Source of the DNA: Delftia tsuruhatensis NBRC 16741
GTDB taxonomy: Bacteria; Pseudomonadota; Gammaproteobacteria; Burkholderiales; Burkholderiaceae_C
Assembly: GCF_001571325.1 (NCBI RefSeq)
Contig: NZ_BCTO01000016.1
Coordinates: 1-47,760 of the forward strand
Length of the DNA stretch: 47,760 nt
Direction: 5' to 3'
Positions 9,247 to 17,606 of this stretch are shown here, one piece after another (position 1 is the first letter of the stretch; each line of letters begins with the position of its first letter). Below the pieces are notes generated by a model. It was not told the DNA's origin, made no database searches, and saw nothing but the letters and a program-made list of their open reading frames with translations. The position numbers were made by a program, and so were the translations under genes.

Positions 9247-9500
9247 GATCCAGCCACAAAGACACCACGAAAATTGAGGACGGTTTGCCAGGGGAATCAA
9301 TGGCCGGATCGGACAAGCGCAGTGGCCATCGGCACTGCGGCGGGCACGCGGCGGGCGGCGCCCGCAGGGCATCGAGGCACTACACTGCGATGCCATCTGA
9401 CCCTGCGTTGGCCAGCGGGAAACGACGGCCGCGAACACTTTGCGGCCCCGGTTGTTCCCGCCAGCCAACCCCATATGGAAAAGCACTGGATGCCTGCCGC
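9247..9500. other. Upstream region of the HEAT-SWIM-retron operon
   Basis: This is the rest of the 408-nt gap between the pump and the HEAT-like gene. No open frame with coding character starts in it. The only promoter-like element noticed for the plus strand is TACACT at 9381-9386, with no convincing -35. The same word CTACACTGC recurs just before the retron RNA (14458). The ribosome site of the HEAT-like gene is weak. Confidence 0.35.
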
Positions 9501-12500
9501 ATGAACCTGCTTGCTCAAGCCGTACTGTCCCGCCCGCAGGGACGCAATGAACGCATCAGCACCGTGACGTTGGTGGCCCTGGACCCGCAGGGGCGCGACG
9601 CGGCGGCGCGCCATGTCGTGACCTTGCAGGTCACGCAATGGAAGGCCGGCGTCGTCGCGCAGGTCGATGACAGCACGCTGACCCCGTTGCCGCTGGCACT
9701 GGAGCCTGCACGCCAGCGCGCACTGGCCTATCTGCGCCAGCGCCTGGCGGCCGGCGATGTGCTGCAGTCCCAGCAAGGTTTTGCCGAGCTGGATGGCGTG
9801 CAAGCCTTGCCCTTGGCTGGCCACGCCCAGGAACCGGCGCCGCAGCCGCCACAGCTGCCGGAGTCGCCCGTGCAGGCCGCCGCCATACCGGCCCTGTGCC
9901 GGCGCCTGGACGGCAATGCCTGGCGGCTGATGCCCGCAGGCCAGCAGGCGCGCCTGGTGTGGCGCCTGGCGGAATATGCGGATGCCGCGCGCGGCGGCGG
10001 CGCCCAGCGCCTGCTGCATGCGCAGGTGCCGCGCCTGGTGGCCCTGCTGGGCACGGGCGACGACCTGCTCGACTACTGCCTGGCCTATCTGGTGGGCCGC
10101 CTGGGCGATGGCGGCGCGGCGGTGGCCATGCAGGCGCTGTCGCAGCGCGGCGCCAGCGAGGCCACGCGCGACCTGGCGCACCAGGCCTGGCTGGCGCTGC
10201 TCGCGCCGCAGGAGCGCCAGGCGGCGCTGCAGGAGCACCGGGATCAGTGGGAGCAGTGGGTACAAGGGGAGCAGTGGGTACAAGGGGAGCAAGGGGCACA
10301 GGGGGAACAAGAGACACGCACCGCCCCGCCGGAGGACGGCCCGCAGGCGCAGCAGGCCGTGTTCAACGCCCTCACGCCCCAGGCGCTGCTGGCGGCCGAT
10401 ACGCTGGGCGCGCACGATGGCGCCGTCCACCGGCAGCTGCTGGCCTGGATGGAGCGCATCCCTTTCACACGCCCCTGGTGGCCTGCCATACGGCGCATCC
10501 ACAAGCGTGCCGAGTGGCGGCGCGACCACGCCCTGCTGGCCGTGCTGCATGCCCGCTTCGATGGCCCGCGCGACGAGGGTGCCGTCTTCAGCCGCGACAC
10601 CTCCCTGTACCTGCGCCTGCGCGGCTGGCGCCAGCTGCGGCGCATGGTCTCGGCCGGGCACAGCGAAGGCGCCGCGCAGGCCACGGCCCTGCTCCAGGCC
10701 ATGGACCGCCGCTGCGCGGGCCAGGCTGCCTCGCGCTCCGGCCGCCTGCCCGAATCGCGCTGGCTGCTTGCCGCCCGGCTGCTGCTGCCGCGCTGGCCGC
10801 AGCTGCATGCCTCGGCACGCGCCCATGGCTGGTACACCGACAAGCCGCTGGACCTGCAGCAGCTGCCCGCGCAGCGCGTGGAAGGGCTGTCGCCCCTGTG
10901 GGACGCCCACCCCGAGCGGCTGCTGCAGCTGGTGGGCCGCTCGCAGTCCACGCTGCTGCTGTGGTCGCTCACGCGCGCTCTGCAGGACCAGAAGGCCTTT
11001 CTGGACAGCCTGGATGCGGCGGCCGCCGCGCCGCTGCTGCACCAAACCTATGCGCCCGCCGCCGCCTTGGGCCTGGAGATTGCCCAGCAGCGCATGGTCG
11101 CTCTGACCGACGATGCGGCGCGCCGCCCCTGGCTGCTGGCGCTTGCGCAATGCGGCGAGGGGCCGGCCGCCCGCTACCTGGGCGCCTGGCTGTCGCGCGA
11201 CCGCGCAGCCGCCGCGCGCGATGCCGAGCTGGTGGCGGCCCTGCTGCTGTCGCCCGCCGCCAGCTCGCGCACGCAGGCACTGGCCCTGCTGCTCTATGCC
11301 GATGGCGCCGCCGTGGCCCTGGCCCTGCTGGCGGCGCTGCCCACGCTGGATGCGGACGGCGCTGCGCTGGCCGACATCCGCGATGCGGTGCAGGCCCTCT
11401 TCGCGGACAAGGCACCGCTGGTCGCGCACGCGCCCGGCGTTCCGGCCCCGCCGCTGCACCACCTGCTGGCGCATTCGGTGACGGCACTGGTGGAGATGGC
11501 GACCGCCTGGCTGCTGGCGCACCCGCAAGGCCTGCGCACCCTGCCTGCGGCGGCGCTGCGCGGGCTGCTGGAATCCGAGGAACCTGCGCGCATGGCCTGC
11601 GGCATACGGCTCATGGGCAGCCTGGCCGACGATCTGCTGTGCGAGCAGGCCGACATGCTGGCCGGGTTCGCGGTATCGCCCCATGCCGCCTTGCGCGCAG
11701 CGGCCGCGCCCCTGGTCGAGCGCCTGGCCGGCACCCCTCTGTACAACGCGCGCTGCAACGCCCAGATCGCCGAACGCCTGCACGAGGTGCTGTTCCGCGC
11801 GGAAAAGGCCGAAGGCGTCCACGACGCGGCGCTGCGCCTGCTCACCGGCCCGCTGGCCGCCGTGGCCCCGGCCCGCGATGCCTCGGGCATCTGGCGCGCC
11901 CTGCAGGCCCAGGCCACGGGTGCGCAACGCTACGGCGCCTGGGGCCTGAAGGCGCTGGACATCCAGGCCTACACCCTGCGCCAGTGGTCCACGCTGGCGC
12001 GGCATGCCGATGCCGATGTGCGCGCCCTGAGCCGCCAGAGCATCGACACGCGCCTCACGCCCATGGAACAGACCCGGCCCGAGCAGGCGGAACAGTTGCT
12101 GCCGCTGGCCGACGCCCTGTTCGCCGACACCCAGCAGTACGCGCGCGATATGTTCGGCCAGCGGCTGCCGGCCAATGCGCTCACGCCCGAGCTGCTGATC
12201 GGCTGGGTGGACCATCCCCAGTCCTGGGTACAGGCCCTGGGCCGCCAGCGGCTCGAGCAGCACATGAGCGCGCGCGAGGCCAGCCTCTACCTCGCGCGCC
12301 TGGCCCAGCACCCGGCCCCCGGCGTGCAGCTGTTCGTCACGCAATGGCTGCTGGCCCTGCCCGACGAGCCCGCGCCCCAGCGCGCCACGCGCCTGCAGGA
12401 GCTGCAGCCCTACTTCCTGGCCGTGCTCAGCCAGGTGCACCGCGCGCGCGCCAGCAAGACGCGCGTGCTGCATTTCCTGCGCGGCCAGGTCGATGCGCCC

Positions 12501-12680
12501 GAGACTGCGGCCGTGGTCGCGGCCATCTTCGCGCGGCAGGTGGTCAGCGCCAGCCAGGCCGACCAGCCCGACTATGTGGCCGGGCTGCGCGACATCGTGC
12601 AGCGCCATCCCCATCTGGCGCAAAGCTTCATGCAGCCCCTGGCGGCGGAGCGGCGCGGCCAGGCCCCGTCTTCCACCTGA
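9501..12680 (+). CDS. Large HEAT/ARM-like helical-repeat protein of the retron operon
   Basis: A 1059-residue protein without a recognised catalytic motif. After a beta-rich N-terminal stretch of about 90 residues (VTLVALDPQGRD, VTLQVTQWKAG) it is almost entirely Ala- and Leu-rich helices arranged like HEAT or ARM repeats, for example LLSPAASSRTQALALLLYA and LARHADADVRALSRQSI. Residues about 251-268 are a tandem repeat of EQWVQG encoded by an 18-nt DNA repeat. No signal peptide or membrane segment is seen. ATG 9501 was chosen because coding character begins there, although the frame is open from 9207; its ribosome site is poor. The SWIM gene follows after 31 nt, then the retron RNA and RT, all on one strand. 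A scaffold or effector role in the retron system is inferred from position. Confidence 0.72.
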   Translation: MNLLAQAVLSRPQGRNERISTVTLVALDPQGRDAAARHVVTLQVTQWKAGVVAQVDDSTLTPLPLALEPARQRALAYLRQRLAAGDVLQSQQGFAELDGVQALPLAGHAQEPAPQPPQLPESPVQAAAIPALCRRLDGNAWRLMPAGQQARLVWRLAEYADAARGGGAQRLLHAQVPRLVALLGTGDDLLDYCLAYLVGRLGDGGAAVAMQALSQRGASEATRDLAHQAWLALLAPQERQAALQEHRDQWEQWVQGEQWVQGEQGAQGEQETRTAPPEDGPQAQQAVFNALTPQALLAADTLGAHDGAVHRQLLAWMERIPFTRPWWPAIRRIHKRAEWRRDHALLAVLHARFDGPRDEGAVFSRDTSLYLRLRGWRQLRRMVSAGHSEGAAQATALLQAMDRRCAGQAASRSGRLPESRWLLAARLLLPRWPQLHASARAHGWYTDKPLDLQQLPAQRVEGLSPLWDAHPERLLQLVGRSQSTLLLWSLTRALQDQKAFLDSLDAAAAAPLLHQTYAPAAALGLEIAQQRMVALTDDAARRPWLLALAQCGEGPAARYLGAWLSRDRAAAARDAELVAALLLSPAASSRTQALALLLYADGAAVALALLAALPTLDADGAALADIRDAVQALFADKAPLVAHAPGVPAPPLHHLLAHSVTALVEMATAWLLAHPQGLRTLPAAALRGLLESEEPARMACGIRLMGSLADDLLCEQADMLAGFAVSPHAALRAAAAPLVERLAGTPLYNARCNAQIAERLHEVLFRAEKAEGVHDAALRLLTGPLAAVAPARDASGIWRALQAQATGAQRYGAWGLKALDIQAYTLRQWSTLARHADADVRALSRQSIDTRLTPMEQTRPEQAEQLLPLADALFADTQQYARDMFGQRLPANALTPELLIGWVDHPQSWVQALGRQRLEQHMSAREASLYLARLAQHPAPGVQLFVTQWLLALPDEPAPQRATRLQELQPYFLAVLSQVHRARASKTRVLHFLRGQVDAPETAAVVAAIFARQVVSASQADQPDYVAGLRDIVQRHPHLAQSFMQPLAAERRGQAPSST
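10251..10304 (+). repeat. 18-nt tandem repeat inside the HEAT-like gene
   Basis: Two identical copies of an 18-nt unit (GAGCAGTGGGTACAAGGG) at 10251-10268 and 10269-10286 are followed by a third diverged copy. The unit length is a multiple of three, so copy changes would only lengthen or shorten the EQWVQG repeat in the protein. Its base use differs from the surrounding GC-rich codons. Confidence 0.85.
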
Positions 12681-12711
12681 GCGCCTGTTCACAGCACGGA
12701 GTCGAACGGAC

Positions 12712-14442
12712 ATGGAATTTCGCTATCAGTACTACGGCAGCACGCAGGTCAGCGACACGGCCACGCAACAGGCGTTTTCCTTCGCGCCCGACCTGCTGCG
12801 GCCTCCCACGCGCTTCGACGGCCTGCTCCGGCGCGACGGCCCGGCCTTCCTGCAGGTGCGCGAAGGCCTCAGCGCGCTGCACAGCGTGGTGGTCAGCGAC
12901 ATGCGCACGCGCGGCCGCGACAAGACGGCCTACCGCGAATGGCTGCAGGAGCATGAGTCCCAGCTGCTGGCCGGCTTCATGGCCGACACCGGCGGCGCCC
13001 AGGCGCGCGCCAAGGAAATCAGCGCCGAACTCAAGGACCTGCGCGAGACCCGCAACCAGGTGCTCGCGCCCTTCTACAAGGCGCAGCGCAAATACTTCGA
13101 CTGGCTGTACCAGGCCAACCGCGATGCCTGGTACGTGCTCGACCCCGTGATCACCGTGCACCCGGACCGGCTGCTGTTCGAGGCCTTCAGCCAGGACGAG
13201 TCCAGCTACTGCGCGGTCAGCATCCGGCACGAGGCCTTCGAGCATGCGGGCGAGCGCATCTGCGGCACCACCAACATCGACTACTCGGCCAGCCTCTACG
13301 AAGAATTCCAGAAGATCCGCAGCTACCGGGACACGCGGCTGACGCTGGACCCGGCCGGCTTTGCCGTGCAGGTGGGCGCCGATCCGGCACTGCGCGAGGA
13401 AAAGATCGACCTGCCCGACAGCTGGCTGCGCGGCTTCGTACAGGTCTCCAGCGCCATGGCCCTGCCCGCCACCGTGGTGGAACTGCACCCCATGGACCTG
13501 TTCAACATCTGCGCGCGGCTGCGTGCCCGGCGCGAGCGCCATGGCCCGCGCGCGCTGCGCTTCGAGCTGACGCCGGGGCAGCCGCCCGCCGTGGTGTTCG
13601 AGCCCTGGGAGGAACGCCTGGCCACCCGGCGCTCGCACGTCGTCAGCGATGCCTTGGGCACGGGCGGCGGCACCATCCGCCTGTGGGGGCGCCGGCGCCT
13701 GCTCACGCTGGAGCGGCTGATCCCGCAGGCCACGCGCGTGCGCGTGCACCTGCTGGGCAGCGGCATGCCCAGCTTCTGGGTGGTGGAGCTGGGCCAGGTC
13801 ACGGTCACGCTGGGCCTGTCGGGCTGGAGCGCCAACGACTGGGCCGCCAGCGCGCGCTTTCACCTGATGGCGCCGCAGGCCGAGGTCACGCCCGCCCAGG
13901 TCGAGGCCGTAGGCCGGCAACTGCAGTCGTGCTGGCAGGCCGGCGCGCAGGAACTGGCCCAGGCCACGGGCCTGGCCCCGGCCCAGGTGCACACGGCCAT
14001 GACGCGCTGGATGCAGGCCGGGCGTGCCGTCTACGACCTGGACGCCGGGCGCTACGCCTGGCGCGAGCTGCTGCGCGAGCCGCTGACGGCGCAGCAATTG
14101 CAGCCCGCCAACCCCGAGGAGGACAAGGCGCTGGCCCTGGTGCGCGGCAAGGCCATTGCCCCGGCGCGCATCGACCACAAGGACGGCTTCAGCCGCATCA
14201 CCGGCCAGATACCGCGCGCCGACGGCAAGCGCCTGTTCGACACCCAGCTCGAACTCAACGCGGACGAGCGCCTGACCGATGCGCGCTGCAGCTGCAACCA
14301 CTACCAGCAGCACCGGCTGCGCCAGGGGCCCTGCGAGCACATGATTGCGCTGCGCCTGGTGGCGCAGGCCCAGCTCGATGCCGCACGCCAGCCGGCAGGC
14401 CCGCAGCAGGCGGCCGCAGCAGGACAAGGAGAAATCGCGTGA
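12712..14442 (+). CDS. SWIM zinc-finger protein of the retron operon
   Basis: A 576-residue protein with a C-terminal SWIM zinc finger, CxC-x12-CxH, at residues about 526-543 (CSC, then CEH), a fold that binds DNA or protein. The rest is unassigned: an N-terminal helical region with many charged residues (about 60-140), a middle part with VLDPVITVHPDRLLFEAFS, and a helical region before the finger. ATG 12712 follows the HEAT-like gene by 31 nt. The stop lies 30 nt before the retron RNA, so transcription probably runs through all three parts. SWIM domains occur in bacterial SWI/SNF-linked and recombination-linked proteins. From memory, one catalogued retron type pairs a SWIM protein with a helical-repeat protein; this could not be checked here. 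Confidence 0.8.
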   Translation: MEFRYQYYGSTQVSDTATQQAFSFAPDLLRPPTRFDGLLRRDGPAFLQVREGLSALHSVVVSDMRTRGRDKTAYREWLQEHESQLLAGFMADTGGAQARAKEISAELKDLRETRNQVLAPFYKAQRKYFDWLYQANRDAWYVLDPVITVHPDRLLFEAFSQDESSYCAVSIRHEAFEHAGERICGTTNIDYSASLYEEFQKIRSYRDTRLTLDPAGFAVQVGADPALREEKIDLPDSWLRGFVQVSSAMALPATVVELHPMDLFNICARLRARRERHGPRALRFELTPGQPPAVVFEPWEERLATRRSHVVSDALGTGGGTIRLWGRRRLLTLERLIPQATRVRVHLLGSGMPSFWVVELGQVTVTLGLSGWSANDWAASARFHLMAPQAEVTPAQVEAVGRQLQSCWQAGAQELAQATGLAPAQVHTAMTRWMQAGRAVYDLDAGRYAWRELLREPLTAQQLQPANPEEDKALALVRGKAIAPARIDHKDGFSRITGQIPRADGKRLFDTQLELNADERLTDARCSCNHYQQHRLRQGPCEHMIALRLVAQAQLDAARQPAGPQQAAAAGQGEIA

Positions 14443-14458
14443 ACCGCCTCAATTGCTC

Positions 14459-14464
14459 TACACT
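14459..14464 (+). promoter_or_regulatory. Possible -10 element for the retron RNA
   Basis: TACACT lies 7 nt before the a1 repeat, so transcription from it would begin almost exactly at the expected 5-prime end of the retron RNA. No clear -35 was seen. The word CTACACTGC also occurs at 9380 before the operon. This is weak evidence for a separate RNA promoter. Confidence 0.25.
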
Positions 14465-14471
14465 GCCACGC

Positions 14472-14698
14472 GGAGCGACGCGCAGGCTCTTGCAACCCGG
14501 GTGGTGTTTCGCCACCCTTGTGAACTGCCGTTTCATGCACCACGGGCGCCGTTTTCACTGTGCCACCCCAGCGACGGTATGCGTTTTCCTGAGTGGCTTG
14601 CTACAAGCGAAACACGCATACCGTCGCGGGGTGGCGTCGAGCGAACAGCTCCCGTCCCGTGAGCCCTGCGGGCTCTTCGACGAGAAGCGCGTCGCTCC
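14472..14698 (+). ncRNA. Retron msr-msd non-coding RNA
   Basis: This 227-nt stretch has the full design of a retron RNA. Its ends are perfect 12-nt inverted repeats: a1 GGAGCGACGCGC at 14472-14483 and a2 GCGCGTCGCTCC at 14687-14698. The msr part follows, with a hairpin GGGTGG/CCACCC at 14499-14517 and a stem GTGAA/TTCAC at 14520-14558. The msd part is one long hairpin: 14562-14584 pairs with 14614-14635 through 22 bp with one bulged A, topped by GCTTG-CTA-CAAGC. A third small hairpin, GAGCCC-TGC-GGGCTC, is at 14661-14675. The priming G is probably 14485 or 14486, just after a1. It lies directly before the RT gene, as in other retrons. The product would be an RNA-DNA branched molecule (msDNA). 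Confidence 0.9.
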
Positions 14699-14749
14699 AC
14701 CTTCTTGCCCGCCTCGCACCGGCCGGGCCCGCCTTGCAGGGGTTGCCGC

Positions 14750-16759
14750 ATGAGCCAGCCGCAACCCACGCGCGCCGAGATCTACGAGCGCATCAAGGCC
14801 TCCAGCAAACAGGAAGTCATCCTCGAGGAAATGCAGCGCCTGGGCTTCTGGCCCAAGGGCGAGGGACAGCCGCAGCTGGCCGCCGCCCACATCCAGCGCG
14901 AAGGCGAGCTACAGCGCGAGCTGGCCGAGCTGCGCCAGCAGATCGCCGTGCGCCAGAACCCCGAGCGCGCACTGCGCCAGATGCGCAAGGAGCGCATGCA
15001 AAAGGCGCTGGCCCAGCGCGAGGAAACCAAACGCCGCCAGGCCCAGGAACGCCATGACAAGGCGCTGGCCTGGCATGCCAGGCGGTCCACGCACGTGGGC
15101 TATCTGGGTCCCGGCGTCTCCGCGGCCCTGCAGGATGCCGCCCGGGATGGCACGGAGCGCAGGCAGGCCGATCCGCAGCGGCTCGCCCGGCACGGCCTGC
15201 CGCAGCTGGCCGATGCCGCCCAGCTGGCGCAGGCCATGGGCATCACGGTGGCCGAGCTGCGCTTCCTGGGCTTTCACCGCGAGGTGGCCCGCACCCACCA
15301 CTACCACTCGTTCACCCTGCCCAAGAAGACCGGCGGCGAGCGGCTGATCTCCGCGCCCATGCCGCGCCTCAAGCGCGCGCAGTACTGGGTGCTGGACAAC
15401 ATCCTCGCCAAGGTGCCCGCGCACGATGCCGCGCACGGCTTCCTGGCCGGCCGCTCCATCGTCAGCAATGCCGCGCCGCATGCGGGCCACGACGTGGTCA
15501 TCAACCTGGATGTGAAGGACTTCTTTCCCAGCATTGCCTTCGGCCGCATCAAGGGCGTGTTCCGGCATCTGGGCTATGGCGAGGCCATGGCCACCCTCCT
15601 GGCCCTGCTGTGCAGCGAAAACCGCGCCCAGGCCTGGCAGGTGGATGGCGAGAAGCTCTTCGTCGGCGGCAAGGCGCGCGAGCGCGTGCTGCCCCAGGGC
15701 GCGCCCACCAGCCCCATGCTCACCAACCTGCTGTGCCGCCGCCTGGACCGCCGCCTGCTGGGCCTGGCCAGGCAGCTGGGCTTTGTGTACACGCGCTATG
15801 CGGACGACCTGACCTTCTCGGCCTCGGGCGAGGCCGCGCGCGACAACGTGGGGCGGCTGCTGGGCCGCGTGCGCTGGATACTGCGCGACGAAGGCTTCAC
15901 GCCCCACCCCGACAAGGAGCGCGTGATGCGCAAGGGCCGCCGCCAGGAGGTCACGGGGCTGGTGGTGAACGCGGACAAGCCCGGCGTATCGCGCCAGACG
16001 CGCAGGCGCCTGCGCGCCGCCCTGCACCGCGCCACGCAGGCCGGGACAGGCCTGCCAGGCCAATCTGTCCAGCCTGCCCAGGCGCCCCACTGGCAAGGCC
16101 AGCCGGCCCATGCCTCGCAGTTGCTGGGAATGGCGCAGTTCGTCCACCAGGTCGATCCCGTGCAGGGCGGGCCGCTGCTGGCACAGGCCCGGCAGCTCAC
16201 GCGCAGCCCTGTGGACCGGGCGAACGACGCCCTGCTCGAGGCCAGCCGGCAGGACCGCGCCGCCGCGCGCGCCAAGCCCGCCGCAAACGCCACGTTCCGG
16301 CGCCTGGCAGCCGGCGGGCAGGCACCTGCGCTGGCCAGCGGCAAGCCATGGTGGCAGCCGGCCGCACCCGCAGCGCCCGTGCTGGAGAAGACCGACCAGC
16401 AGCGGCGCGAGCAGCGCCAGGAGGAACGGCAGGCCGCCCGGCAGGCGGCTGGCCCTGCCCCCGGCGCCGCAAGCACCCTGCCCGCGGCATCGACCTCTCC
16501 ATCGCCATCGCCATCACCGGCCGCACCGGACCCGAATCCGCCCGCATCGAAAAGGCCGCCGATGGCCGGCCTGCTCACCTACTGGGCGCAGATCGTGATC
16601 TGCTTCCTGCTGGGCACCGTGTTCCAGGCCCGGCTGATCACGCTGATCGGCATCGTCCTGGTCGTCATCCTCAGGTACCGGCGCATCCAGCGCTGGGATG
16701 TCTTCGGGGCGGCGATGGTGGTGGCCGTGCTGGTCGGCCTGGGATTGCGGCTTTCGTAG
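14750..16759 (+). CDS. Retron reverse transcriptase with C-terminal membrane-anchor extension
   Basis: A 669-residue RT. The catalytic motifs are NLDVKDFFPS (Asp254), QGAPTSP at 316-322 and YADD at 350-353. Two retron-specific marks are present: NAxxH (NAAPH, 240-244) and VTG (401-403, VTGLVVN). The N-terminal 190 residues, including THVGYLGPGV and FLGFHREV, recall the extended N-terminus of myxobacterial Mx162-type RTs. Those end soon after the segment matching FVHQVDP (464-470). Here about 190 further residues follow: a basic helix, a Ser/Pro-rich linker (about 575-600) and two or three hydrophobic helices at 605-668 with a basic RYRRIQR turn. ATG 14750 has AGGGG 7 nt upstream. The gene follows the retron RNA by 51 nt and ends 3 nt before a convergent AraC gene. 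Confidence 0.93.
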   Translation: MSQPQPTRAEIYERIKASSKQEVILEEMQRLGFWPKGEGQPQLAAAHIQREGELQRELAELRQQIAVRQNPERALRQMRKERMQKALAQREETKRRQAQERHDKALAWHARRSTHVGYLGPGVSAALQDAARDGTERRQADPQRLARHGLPQLADAAQLAQAMGITVAELRFLGFHREVARTHHYHSFTLPKKTGGERLISAPMPRLKRAQYWVLDNILAKVPAHDAAHGFLAGRSIVSNAAPHAGHDVVINLDVKDFFPSIAFGRIKGVFRHLGYGEAMATLLALLCSENRAQAWQVDGEKLFVGGKARERVLPQGAPTSPMLTNLLCRRLDRRLLGLARQLGFVYTRYADDLTFSASGEAARDNVGRLLGRVRWILRDEGFTPHPDKERVMRKGRRQEVTGLVVNADKPGVSRQTRRRLRAALHRATQAGTGLPGQSVQPAQAPHWQGQPAHASQLLGMAQFVHQVDPVQGGPLLAQARQLTRSPVDRANDALLEASRQDRAAARAKPAANATFRRLAAGGQAPALASGKPWWQPAAPAAPVLEKTDQQRREQRQEERQAARQAAGPAPGAASTLPAASTSPSPSPSPAAPDPNPPASKRPPMAGLLTYWAQIVICFLLGTVFQARLITLIGIVLVVILRYRRIQRWDVFGAAMVVAVLVGLGLRLS

Positions 16760-16762
16760 CGA

Positions 16763-17575
16763 TCAGCGCACCGCGCTGCGCAGTGCCAGAAAGCGGCGCG
16801 GCGAGGTGCCCACGGCCTTGCGGAACATGGTCACGAAGGCCGGTGCGCTTTCGTATCCCAGGGCATCGGCCACGGTCTGGATGCGCAGCCCCTGGGACAG
16901 CTGCTGCAGCGCGGTGAGCACATGCAGCTGGCGGCGCCACTGGTTGACGGTGAGGCCGGTCTCGGCCAGGAACAGCCGCGTCATGCTGCGCTCGCTCATG
17001 CCGATGCGCTGGGCCCAGTCGGCCAGCCGCGCCTGCAGCTGGGGCTGCTCGCACAGGGCGCCGGTCATGCGGCGCAGGCGGCGGTCGCGCGGCAGGGGCA
17101 GGTGCAGGCCCTCGGGCTGCGCGTTCTGGATTTCATCGAGCAGGACCTGCATGAGCCGGCCATCGCCGCTGTCGGGCTCGTAGTCCTGCGGCAGGCCCTG
17201 CACGCGCTCCAGCAGGGCATGCAGAAAGGGCGAGACGGCCAGCGCATGGCAGGGGCCGGGCGCGGGGCGCGCCGCGCCGGACTCCACAAAGACGATATGG
17301 CCGCTGGCCGCACCGCTGCAGCTGACGCGGTGCAGCGTGCCGCCCGGAATCCAGGCGGCGCTGCGCGGCGGCACCACGCAGACGCCGGCCTCGGTCTCCA
17401 GCGTGATCAGGCCCGCATTGGTGACCATGAGCTGGCTCTTGCGGTGGGCATGGAAGTCCATTGCCCAGTCACCCGGGCCCGAGCGCATCGGCAGGACGAT
17501 CACGGGACGGTCCACATGGTCGGGATCCCACCTCTCGGGCAGGACTTTGAGCAGGGCGGAATCCACGGCATTCAT
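16763..17575 (-). CDS. AraC-family transcriptional regulator with N-terminal cupin
   Basis: A 270-residue regulator. The N-terminal half is a cupin-like sensor (FHAHRKSQLMVTNAG, PRSAAWIPGGTLH). Residues about 165-265 hold the two helix-turn-helix motifs of the AraC fold: LADWAQRIGMSERSMTRLF and IQTVADALGYESAPAFVTMF, ending in GTSPRRF. The ATG at 17575 has GAGAG upstream. It lies 31 nt downstream of the small SoxR-linked gene on the same strand and may be co-transcribed with it. Its target and inducer are unknown. It meets the RT gene tail-to-tail with only 3 nt between. Confidence 0.88.
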   Translation of the reverse strand: MNAVDSALLKVLPERWDPDHVDRPVIVLPMRSGPGDWAMDFHAHRKSQLMVTNAGLITLETEAGVCVVPPRSAAWIPGGTLHRVSCSGAASGHIVFVESGAARPAPGPCHALAVSPFLHALLERVQGLPQDYEPDSGDGRLMQVLLDEIQNAQPEGLHLPLPRDRRLRRMTGALCEQPQLQARLADWAQRIGMSERSMTRLFLAETGLTVNQWRRQLHVLTALQQLSQGLRIQTVADALGYESAPAFVTMFRKAVGTSPRRFLALRSAVR

Positions 17576-17606
17576 GGTGTTTCTCTCAGTTCATGTCAAT
17601 CGGTCA

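Noticed and set aside
9297..12713. A long minus-strand open frame opposite the HEAT-like gene
   Set aside because: Its translation is Gln-, Arg- and Gly-rich shadow sequence, and the plus-strand frame fits the operon with SWIM and RT genes and has helical-repeat character.
12628..14427. A 599-codon minus-strand frame opposite the SWIM gene
   Set aside because: The SWIM motif CxC-x12-CxH is on the plus strand; the minus frame has only Gln/Ala/His-rich shadow sequence.
14705..14749. An earlier TTG start for the reverse transcriptase
   Set aside because: It would begin right after the a2 repeat and lacks a ribosome site; ATG 14750 has AGGGG at good distance.
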